Below are positions 40,109 to 47,079 of a DNA stretch of 64,000 bases, one piece after another. The translations under genes were made by a program, and so were the position numbers. The DNA is from Salipiger sp. H15. GTDB taxonomy: Bacteria > Pseudomonadota > Alphaproteobacteria > Rhodobacterales > Rhodobacteraceae. Below the pieces are notes generated by a model. That model was not told where the DNA came from, did not search any database, and saw nothing but the letters and a program-made list of their open reading frames with translations. Numbering within the stretch: the stretch's first letter is position 1; the number at the start of each line of letters is the position of its first letter. The DNA lies in contig NZ_CP123384.1 in the NCBI RefSeq assembly GCF_040409955.1, positions 1-64,000 of the forward strand, in the 5' to 3' direction.

Positions 40109-41392
40109 TCAGCGCGCGATGACGATGTCCGCGCGCAACCCGCCGAGCGTGTCGCTCTCCCCCAGCCGCAGCACCCCGCCATGCGCCCGCGCCACGTCGG
40201 CGGCGATGGCAAGCCCCAGCCCCACCCCGGTGCCGCGGTCCTGGTTGCGCGCCGGGTCGAGCCGGGCGAAGGGCTTCAGCGCCTCCTCGCGCCGGTCGGG
40301 CGGGATCCCCGGCCCGTCATCCTCGACCCGCAGACGCAGCGACCGCTCGGTCAGCGTCACCGAGACCTCGCAGCGCGTGCCGTAGCGCACGGCATTGCCG
40401 ACGAGGTTCTCGAGCGCGCGGCGCAGCGCAACCGGGCGCACGCTCACCAGCCCCTCGCCCTCGACCGCCCCGAGACTCACCGCCTTGCCGCCGCGCTGCG
40501 CGTCGGCGACCACCGAGGCCGCCAGCGCCACCGGGTCGGTGGGCTCGGCCACGCCGTCCTGCGAATTGCCGCGGGCGAAGTCGAGGAAGGCGTCGATCAG
40601 CCGCTGCATGTCGTCCACGTCGCGCTCGAGCGGCTCGCGGTCCTCGTCGTCGAGCATCGACAGGCCGAGCCGCAGCCGGGTGATCGGCGTGCGCAGGTCG
40701 TGGCTCACCCCCGAGAGCATCATGGTCCGCTGCTCGATCTGCCGCTCGATGCGGGCCCGCATGTCGAGGAAGGCATTGCCCGCCGCCCGCACCTCGACCG
40801 CCCCGCCGGGCTGGTACGGCACGTGCCGGCCACGACCGAAGGCCTCGGCGGCCTCGGCAAGCCGGGTGATCGGGCGCAACTGGTTGCGCAGGTAGAAGAA
40901 GGCGATGAGCGTCATCACCACGCCGAAGACCATCATGTTGACCAGCAGCTGGTGCGGGTTCGACGCCGAGGCGCGCTGGCGCGAGAACTCGACCTGGTAG
41001 AGCGTGCCGCGCGGCCCGCGCAGGTAGAGCTCGACGTCGTTGTCATTGGGCAGCATCACCCGCTCCAGCCCCGGCACGAAGCGTTCGAGCGTCTCGGCCA
41101 CGACGATGCCCGAGAAATCGTACCAGCGCCGCTGGTCGGCGATGGGCAGCACGTCGTCGGCGACCGGCCGCATCCGCAGCCCCAGCGGCGCGGCGGCGGC
41201 GGGGGCGTGGATCGCATAGGTCACGTCGCGCGCGACGCCGCGGGTCATCTGCTGCGAGACGCCCTCGAAATGGCGCTGCACGAAGACCACCGAGACCACC
41301 AGCTGGATGGTGAAGACCGGCAGGATCAGGATCAGCGCCGCACGCGCGTAGATGCCGCGCGGCATGTAACGTTTGAGCCACTGGAAGAACAT
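40109..41392 (-). CDS. EnvZ-like sensor histidine kinase
   Basis: This 427-residue inner-membrane kinase has a helix near residues 17-37, a periplasmic loop, a second helix (about 153-172), a HAMP linker, and HisKA/HATPase domains. The phosphorylated His is in SGVSHDLRTPITRLRLGL. The N box is ENLVGNAVRYG and the G box GTGVGLGLAIAADV. The layout is EnvZ-like. A response-regulator partner is not adjacent in the window, so cognate regulator and stimulus are unknown. Confidence 0.85.
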   Translation of the reverse strand: MFFQWLKRYMPRGIYARAALILILPVFTIQLVVSVVFVQRHFEGVSQQMTRGVARDVTYAIHAPAAAAPLGLRMRPVADDVLPIADQRRWYDFSGIVVAETLERFVPGLERVMLPNDNDVELYLRGPRGTLYQVEFSRQRASASNPHQLLVNMMVFGVVMTLIAFFYLRNQLRPITRLAEAAEAFGRGRHVPYQPGGAVEVRAAGNAFLDMRARIERQIEQRTMMLSGVSHDLRTPITRLRLGLSMLDDEDREPLERDVDDMQRLIDAFLDFARGNSQDGVAEPTDPVALAASVVADAQRGGKAVSLGAVEGEGLVSVRPVALRRALENLVGNAVRYGTRCEVSVTLTERSLRLRVEDDGPGIPPDRREEALKPFARLDPARNQDRGTGVGLGLAIAADVARAHGGVLRLGESDTLGGLRADIVIAR

Positions 41393-41445
41393 GCGCTAAC
41401 CCTAGCCAAGGCGCAGCCGCGCCGCCATCCGCAAACGAGACATAG

Positions 41446-42360
41446 ATGATCGATCCCCAGCCCGACTTCCAGCCCGTCCCGGGCCATGCCGAGACGCTCG
41501 CCCCGGGCCTGCGCCGGATTCTCGCTCCCAACCCCTCGCCGATGACCTACCGCGGCACCAATACCTATGTGCTCGGCACGCGCGATCTGGCCGTGATCGA
41601 CCCCGGCCCGCGCTCGCAGGCGCATCTCGAGGCGATCCTCGCGGCGGTGGGGCCGGGCCAGCGCGTCAGCCACATCCTCGTGACCCACGCCCATCTCGAC
41701 CACTCGCCGCTCGCCCGGCCGCTGGCCGATGCCACCGGCGCGCCGGTGCTGGCCTTCGGCGACGCGCGCGCCGGGCGCAGCGCGCTGATGCGCGAACTTG
41801 CCGAGACCGGGCTTGCCGGCGGCGGCGAGGGCGTGGACGCCGAGTTCTCTCCCGACACCGAGCTGCCGGACGGCGCCGTGGTCGAGGGCGACGGCTGGCG
41901 GCTCGAGGCGCTGCACACGCCCGGTCATTTCGGCAACCACCTGAGCTTCGCCTGGGGAGAGCAGCTCTTCTCGGGCGATCTCGTGATGGGCTGGGCCAGC
42001 TCGCTGGTCTCGCCCCCCGACGGCGATCTCGGCGCCTTCATGGACTCGCTCGAGCGGCTGCGGACGCGGCGCTGGTCGCGGCTGCACCCCGGCCACGGCG
42101 CGCCGGTCGAGGATGCGGCCGCGCGCATCAACGCGCTGCTCGCCCACCGCCGCGCCCGCGAGGCCGCGATCCTCGAGGCGCTCGCCGCCGGTCCGGGCGA
42201 CGCGGCGAGTCTCGCGGCGGCCATATATCGCGACACGGACCCCGCCCTGATGCCCGCCGCGGCCCGGAACGTGCTGGCGCACCTCATCGACCTCACCCAG
42301 CGTAAGCTTGTGATTCCGTTAGGTAATCTTGAAAAAACCGCTGTGTTTTCAAGGCTCTGA
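41446..42360 (+). CDS. MBL-fold metallo-hydrolase
   Basis: This 304-residue protein has the metallo-beta-lactamase fold zinc signature THAHLDHSP (HxHxDH, about residues 82-90), further ligands in HTPGHFGNH and FSGDLVM, and LHPGHGAPV. The C-terminal domain resembles LACTB2-like/glyoxalase II-related hydrolases. It is divergent from the EnvZ-like kinase gene, and lies just left of the tRNA-Asn. Substrate is unknown. Confidence 0.88.
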   Translation: MIDPQPDFQPVPGHAETLAPGLRRILAPNPSPMTYRGTNTYVLGTRDLAVIDPGPRSQAHLEAILAAVGPGQRVSHILVTHAHLDHSPLARPLADATGAPVLAFGDARAGRSALMRELAETGLAGGGEGVDAEFSPDTELPDGAVVEGDGWRLEALHTPGHFGNHLSFAWGEQLFSGDLVMGWASSLVSPPDGDLGAFMDSLERLRTRRWSRLHPGHGAPVEDAAARINALLAHRRAREAAILEALAAGPGDAASLAAAIYRDTDPALMPAAARNVLAHLIDLTQRKLVIPLGNLEKTAVFSRL

Positions 42361-42440
42361 AAGAAAAATCGCGAGAGAGCGAAAAAACTGCAAAAAGCCT
42401 CTGGACGCCCGGAGTCGGCATTGCTAAATACCCCCCACGT

Positions 42441-42515
42441 TCCGGCGTAGCTCAGCGGTAGAGCAGTTGACTGTTAATCAATTGGTCGTAGGTTCGATCC
42501 CTACCGCCGGAGCCA
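42441..42515 (+). tRNA. tRNA-Asn (GTT)
   Basis: A complete tRNA of 75 bases with an encoded CCA end. The acceptor stem TCCGGCG pairs with CGCCGGA. The D-arm is GCTCAGCGGTAGAGC, the anticodon loop CTGTTAA gives anticodon GTT, and the T-arm is GGTTCGATCC. It is preceded by an AT-rich promoter-like stretch (42361-42440) and followed at once by the integrase region, so it is the probable attachment site of the island. Confidence 0.95.
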
Positions 42516-42516
42516 A

Positions 42517-42539
42517 AAATCTCTAAGTTACTGAGATTT
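42517..42539. terminator. Hairpin immediately after tRNA-Asn
   Basis: AAATCTC (42517-42523) pairs with GAGATTT (42533-42539), with a loop of nine bases, directly after the tRNA CCA. It may stop the tRNA transcript or be part of the attachment region. Confidence 0.45.
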
Positions 42540-42574
42540 CTGGTAAAAATGCGATGAGAATCGCAGACGCTCTG

Positions 42575-42633
42575 AAATGTGCGACTCCTGTCCCCGCGAT
42601 TGGCACAATCGTTGGCACAGGAGTCGCACATTT
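42575..42633. promoter_or_regulatory. 17-base inverted repeat upstream of, and masking, the integrase start
   Basis: AAATGTGCGACTCCTGT (42575-42591) is the exact reverse complement of the arm at 42617-42633. The right arm contains AGGAG (42619-42623) and two bases of the candidate TTG start at 42632. The 25-base loop also carries TTGGCACA twice. It may be an integrase/excisionase operator, or an RNA hairpin that hides the ribosome site. Confidence 0.6.
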
Positions 42634-42811
42634 GCGTTTCAGGACCCCTTCACAGCCCCACCTCGAATACCGCCCAAGCGGGTTCTACTGGCGCAGACGC
42701 TGGCCCCAGTCCCGTAGGGACTGGGGCCGGGCAGTGCCCCCCAGAAAAAAATGTCACTGCTCTTTCCGCTCCGCTCCCATGTCATGCGCGACGCGAAGGT
42801 GCTCGCCCTGA
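42632..42811 (+). CDS. N-terminal segment of the island integrase, in the -1 frame
   Basis: Starting at TTG 42632, with AGGAG 8 bases upstream, this frame encodes a 40-residue segment RFRTPSQPHLEYRPSGFYW plus RRRWP, like the DUF6538-type N-terminus of many integrases. It meets the next frame at A7 (42745-42751), in the phase A_AAA_AAA, where a -1 slip gives a continuous 708-residue integrase. A perfect 12-base hairpin (42702-42713 with 42717-42728) lies just upstream of the run. If no slip occurs, the frame ends at 42811. Programmed slippage, mutation or sequencing error remain possible. Confidence 0.55.
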   Translation: MRFRTPSQPHLEYRPSGFYWRRRWPQSRRDWGRAVPPRKKCHCSFRSAPMSCATRRCSP

Positions 42812-44757
42812 AGCTCACACTTCTGAGCGACATCGCCTTCGCCGCGGTCACGGAGAGAACGATGGCGATCGGGCCCGACATTATGGACACGCTCCTGCGA
42901 GAGCTCTGCCGCTTCCTGATCGAAGCGGCAGAGACCGCGCGCGAAATGGCCCCGACCCGCAGCCTCGAAACCGCGGCCTACGAGCTTGCCTGTGCCAACG
43001 CCGCAACCGACACCCTGCGCCAAACCATCTTCCTGCGCGACCGTGAAATGGCACGCGCGCCCCTCCGGCAAATCGCCGCCCGGCTCGGCATTCCCCTCGA
43101 CGAGTCTGACCCCGATTGGCAGCGGCTGGCCTATCGCGCGTTGCGCGTGATGCTCGAGGCACATGAGGAGGATCTGCGCCGCGACCAGGGGCAGTTCGAA
43201 TCCCGCAGCGAAGCCCTTCTGCAAGCCCTGAATCCGGCGCGCCACCTGGGACACGCCCCTGCCAGATACCTATCAATGCCTACGGCGCTCCAGGTGATCC
43301 CGCCTGTCTCGGCCACGGCAGGGCGCGGGCACTTGCCCGCCTCCGCGCCTGCAGCCCCAATTCCACAGACTGCAGAAGAGGCTTCGATCGCTCCCGTGAT
43401 GCCCGACCTGGCGCATTCAGACTTCCTGCCTGCGGTGCCGACGCGCCCGGCCCCGCAGGCCCCCGCGCCAACGCGCCAGAGCCCCACGAATGTTGCCGCC
43501 ACGACGCCATGTCCGACGATTTCGGAAGGAAGCGAGGACTACATTGCCCGTCGTTGCCAGGGCTATGCGTCCTTCAAGCCGACAGAGCAGCCCTCACCCG
43601 CCTCAGGAGAGAGCTGGGAGAAGAACTCGTCCGGAAACGTGAAATCGACCGCCCGCCTCATGGCCCGCATCCTTGGCGACCGGCCCTTCGATCAGATTCT
43701 CTCCGAAGAACTCACCGCAGCCTTCACGCTCATGCAGCGGATTCCCCGTAACTATCAGGCCGCGACAAGCCGGCTTTCCCCAAGGGAGGCGGCAGACAGG
43801 GCCGACGAGACCGAAACCAGAAGTGAAGCGCTCACCCGGGACCGATTGAAGAAGGAAGGCGCAAGCCCCGGGAAGATCGAGCTCACCGTCCTGCGGGAGA
43901 AATTGCCCCGCCTGAAAGCGGCAACCATCTATCGCCACATGCAGGATTTCCAAAGGATTTGCGTGTTCCAGAAAGGACTTGGGCACCTCCGCGACAATAT
44001 CATGGAGGGCCATATCTGGGAGAAGCGCGAGTATGATCGCCGCGTGCTCGAAGAGGCCGATACCGAACGCCAGACCTGGTGCGGGCGCCTCGACGGTCTG
44101 TTCCGGACGCCCCTCTTCCAGGACAAGCTCGACGACGCGGGCGATCCGATGTTCTGGGCGCCTCTTATTTCGGTTCATTCCGGACTGCGCAGCGAAGAGG
44201 TCCTGCAATTGGCCACGAATGACGTCCAGGTCATCGACGAGATTCCGTGTTTCGTCCTGCGCCAGGGGCTCGGTCAGAACCTGAAAAGTGCCGCGGCCCG
44301 GCGCACCGTGCCGGTCCACAAGAACCTTCTTGCGCTCGGCTTCATGCACCTCCTCGCCCTGCGAAAGCGTGAGGGAGAGCCGCGGCTCTTCCCATGGCTG
44401 ACGCGCAGCGAAGCGAAGAAGACCTATACCGAAAATTTCTCCAAGCGGTTCACCTACTACCGGAAAACGCACAAGGTCTACGACGCGCAACGGGATTTCC
44501 ACTCCTTCCGCACCACCTTCAATCACCGCCTGATCGAGGCTGGATGCCCGGACACCCAGCGCCGCAGCCTTCTCGGACATGTCGAGCGCGACGTCGGGAT
44601 CACCAACTACAACCCGAGTGGCTTCTCGAAAGCCCTGCTGCTGGGACAGGTCAACGCCATCGAGATCGACGTCTCGATGATCCGCCCGCCCTTCGGCGAC
44701 ATCGAGGTCGCCGGTGTCACGCATCTTGCGGATCGTCGGCGACTGGCGGCCTCGTAG
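42751..44757 (+). CDS. Site-specific tyrosine integrase of the island
   Basis: This 668-residue frame holds most of a tyrosine integrase. A helical N-terminal region (about 1-220) is followed by a Pro/Ala linker with many Pro-Ala-Pro pieces (about 170-250), a core-binding domain and the catalytic domain (about 450-650). The catalytic residues are Arg in SGLRSEEVLQL, Lys in LGQNLKSAAARR, HSFRTTFNHRL, LLGHVERDV and Tyr in GITNYNPSG. ATG 42751 has no good ribosome site, which supports reading from the upstream frame. It lies next to tRNA-Asn, consistent with tRNA-directed insertion. Confidence 0.88.
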   Translation: MSLLFPLRSHVMRDAKVLALKLTLLSDIAFAAVTERTMAIGPDIMDTLLRELCRFLIEAAETAREMAPTRSLETAAYELACANAATDTLRQTIFLRDREMARAPLRQIAARLGIPLDESDPDWQRLAYRALRVMLEAHEEDLRRDQGQFESRSEALLQALNPARHLGHAPARYLSMPTALQVIPPVSATAGRGHLPASAPAAPIPQTAEEASIAPVMPDLAHSDFLPAVPTRPAPQAPAPTRQSPTNVAATTPCPTISEGSEDYIARRCQGYASFKPTEQPSPASGESWEKNSSGNVKSTARLMARILGDRPFDQILSEELTAAFTLMQRIPRNYQAATSRLSPREAADRADETETRSEALTRDRLKKEGASPGKIELTVLREKLPRLKAATIYRHMQDFQRICVFQKGLGHLRDNIMEGHIWEKREYDRRVLEEADTERQTWCGRLDGLFRTPLFQDKLDDAGDPMFWAPLISVHSGLRSEEVLQLATNDVQVIDEIPCFVLRQGLGQNLKSAAARRTVPVHKNLLALGFMHLLALRKREGEPRLFPWLTRSEAKKTYTENFSKRFTYYRKTHKVYDAQRDFHSFRTTFNHRLIEAGCPDTQRRSLLGHVERDVGITNYNPSGFSKALLLGQVNAIEIDVSMIRPPFGDIEVAGVTHLADRRRLAAS

Positions 44758-45028
44758 AGCGTGTTGCGAAGTGTGCCGGGCGCCTGCGCCCGGTCCGGAA
44801 GCCCGCCGGATGCACGCCTTTATGTCATCACGCCAGAAGCCGCACTCCGGTTACCGCCGAGAATTTCGTCAACCGAACGCCCGAAGCGCTGCCCTGCTTC
44901 GCAACACGATGTGGGCGCGGCTGCGTTTTGCTGCCCTGGAGCTTCCCGATAGCACAACACCATCCCTGCCTCCGTCCACTTTCCCGAGCGGGATCACAGG
45001 CATATCCCGGCGTGCAATCGATATCGCC

Positions 45029-45256
45029 CTACGAAAAGCCGCCGACGCCAATCCGCGAGAGGTATCGCCTCACCGCCTCCGCGCGACCATCGCGCACGAG
45101 GTCTGCCGCGGTCTGACCACCAAACGAGGGGAGCGGCTGAGAGGTGAACCAAGCGATCGCCCGTGCCTCGCTCCCACCAGCCCACCGAGTCGCCAACTCG
45201 ATCAACTCGAGCGTGGCTATGCGTTCTTCATCTGATTGGTGGTCTATAAATACCAT
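45029..45256 (-). CDS. MbcA/ParS/Xre-type antitoxin C-terminal domain protein
   Basis: This 75-residue protein matches the MbcA/ParS/Xre antitoxin toxin-binding domain (DUF2384-like): RWAGGSEARAIAWFTSQPL, SFGGQTAADLVRDGRAEAV and RRYLSRIG. AGGA lies 8 bases before the ATG, so it is probably expressed. It lacks the N-terminal HTH usually found in Xre partners, and no RES-domain toxin was found next to it. It may be a solitary antitoxin, a degraded toxin-antitoxin pair or part of a regulator. Confidence 0.65.
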   Translation of the reverse strand: MVFIDHQSDEERIATLELIELATRWAGGSEARAIAWFTSQPLPSFGGQTAADLVRDGRAEAVRRYLSRIGVGGFS

Positions 45257-45615
45257 GCGCCAATCCTACCGCGCATTCTGCCTTGCGGCAACAAACACAG
45301 CCGCCGCCCAGAGACCGCCTCATCGCATAGGGAAAAAGATACCGATGTCACCGAGGGTCCTGGTCGGCTCGCGGGGCGCGGAGACCCGCCAATTTGACCT
45401 GCCTGCTCGCCCATGTCGGGCCACCAAGGCCTGTGATGGGGGCGATTGTGGTGCTCCTGCCACGCAAAGAGGCCAATCAGTCAGCTCCAGGCGTCTTGCC
45501 ATTCACAGTCTACAAGAGAGACGTGTTTTTAGGTCTTGCCATGCAAGTCAAGGAAATTTCCCGCGTGTGTCTGGCGGAGCAGGAACAAGGTCTTCAGGTG
45601 GAGGAGTAGCTGGTA
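45257..45615. other. Spacer left of the PLD operon
   Basis: No credible gene is seen. A rightward promoter for the operon at 45616 should lie here. The strong GGAGGAG at about 45599-45605 is the ribosome site of that operon. The 44758-45028 stretch, just left of the antitoxin gene, also holds nothing defensible. Confidence 0.4.
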
Positions 45616-47079
45616 ATGGATGGTGCGGTTTCCTGGACGGAAATGGGGAGTGAGCGAGGGCTCGACCCGCTTGCAATGATCAATGTCATCCAGGAGCGCT
45701 ACCAGTCGCTGCTTCCAGGATTTTCCTCGGTCACCACCAGGCTACGGAACTACAGCTTCTATTCCTGGCTCGTCGCGCACTATGCGCAGAACATCCACGA
45801 CGCATCGCGGACGCGCTTTCATAGCTTCCTGCGTCGTTGCGAAGCCCTCTATGCCCTGGCCTCTGCCCAGGACTCGAAGGAGACCGGCGTAGCTGCACGG
45901 CTGTTTGCCAACGACTACCTCCGCGGCGACAATCCGGTGATTGACTTCATCCGGGCCACGGATGAGGCAACGCCGGCGGCCGAGCGCTACATGGACGCCA
46001 AGTCGGGAGTCTTCTACGCGGTCTACTTCCGTCAGATGGTCGATTACGGTCTTCTCGAAGAGCGCACCGAACATGGACTGCCAGTGCCGACCGAGACGGG
46101 TGCGGCCCTCGCGGCCGCCTATGATGAGACACTGGGCGGCTTGTCCGCTTCATTCTTCGCGGCCGCCGATGCAGGGACGGTCTCCAGGCAGGAGTTGGCT
46201 CCCATGGCCCTGATGCGACCGAGCGCGTTGGATCAGGACAGCGCGGAAGCCGAACTCCTACGGGACCTGTTGCTGGGCTCGGATGGCCGGGAATCCTCTC
46301 TCGAGCGCCGCAAAACGCTCCTGCTCATTCTCGAGACGGCCCGATTCAGCGCAGCGCCGGTCGCCGTCGATGATCTGCGATGGTCGTGGCTGGAAACCGT
46401 GCCCGAAGGCGAACTTCAAGAAACCCACGCCGCCTGGCGTCACTATCAGACCGGGGACACTGTCCGCGTCGTCTACGAGGCTTTGATGCGGCATGCGACA
46501 CGGGAGTTGATGGATCACCCACTCGGCTTGGCGCTCCCGGCCCTGAACGCGCTGGCGCTGAGGGACATTCCAGACGTGACCCTGAAAGACTTCTTCTTTG
46601 CCCTCGAGGCGGCCAATGACGGTCGCACCTTCCGGGAGCTACAGGGGGCTGCGTTGCGCGATGAGGCGCCGATCGCTGACATCCTTGCGCCGCTCGCGCG
46701 GCTTTGCACATTGTGGCGCGGCGATCTCGACCAGCTGAAGGAAAGCTTCCCGGACAAGCCTGGCTACCAGACCGGTTTGAGTGAGCTTCGCTGGCTCATT
46801 CAGAGCATGGATCAATCGGCGTCAGGCGTCCTGCAAACCCTCATTGGGGAGCGGGTCCTCAGGCGTCACCTCGAGGTGGCGGCGCGGAAGTTCCACCTGC
46901 AAAAGAAATACACCTACCTGGTCGAAATCGAGGATGCCCGGCTTCGCGCCCGCCGCATCGCGATGGTGGAGGCAAGCGGCCCGAGGCTCGGGACCGCGCT
47001 GCAGTTCCTTGAGGATATCGGTCTGATGCAGGACGCATGCATCACCACCCGCGGCACCGCGCTTCTGGAGGCACAATGA
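45616..47079 (+). CDS. Unknown protein, first gene of a PLD-like operon
   Basis: This 487-residue protein is not recognised. Near residues 14-75 it has GLDPLAMINVIQERYQSLLP, LRNYSFYSWLVAHY and a helical FLRRCEALYALAS; this region resembles hypothetical proteins I vaguely associate with DUF6361-like genes, but I cannot confirm that. It is soluble, helical, with no signal peptide or catalytic motif visible. GGAGGAG lies about 10 bases before ATG. Its stop overlaps the ATG of the PLD-like gene (ATGA), so the two proteins are made together and probably act as a complex. Confidence 0.75.
   Translation: MDGAVSWTEMGSERGLDPLAMINVIQERYQSLLPGFSSVTTRLRNYSFYSWLVAHYAQNIHDASRTRFHSFLRRCEALYALASAQDSKETGVAARLFANDYLRGDNPVIDFIRATDEATPAAERYMDAKSGVFYAVYFRQMVDYGLLEERTEHGLPVPTETGAALAAAYDETLGGLSASFFAAADAGTVSRQELAPMALMRPSALDQDSAEAELLRDLLLGSDGRESSLERRKTLLLILETARFSAAPVAVDDLRWSWLETVPEGELQETHAAWRHYQTGDTVRVVYEALMRHATRELMDHPLGLALPALNALALRDIPDVTLKDFFFALEAANDGRTFRELQGAALRDEAPIADILAPLARLCTLWRGDLDQLKESFPDKPGYQTGLSELRWLIQSMDQSASGVLQTLIGERVLRRHLEVAARKFHLQKKYTYLVEIEDARLRARRIAMVEASGPRLGTALQFLEDIGLMQDACITTRGTALLEAQ

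Noticed and set aside
42702..42728. The perfect 12-bp hairpin as a transcription terminator before the integrase
   Set aside because: It has no T-tract and lies within the apparent coding segment before the slippery run; I treat it as part of the frameshift region.
44714..45235. Rightward frame of about 170 codons after the integrase
   Set aside because: It overlaps the integrase end and the antitoxin gene on the other strand, which has a ribosome site and a recognised domain.
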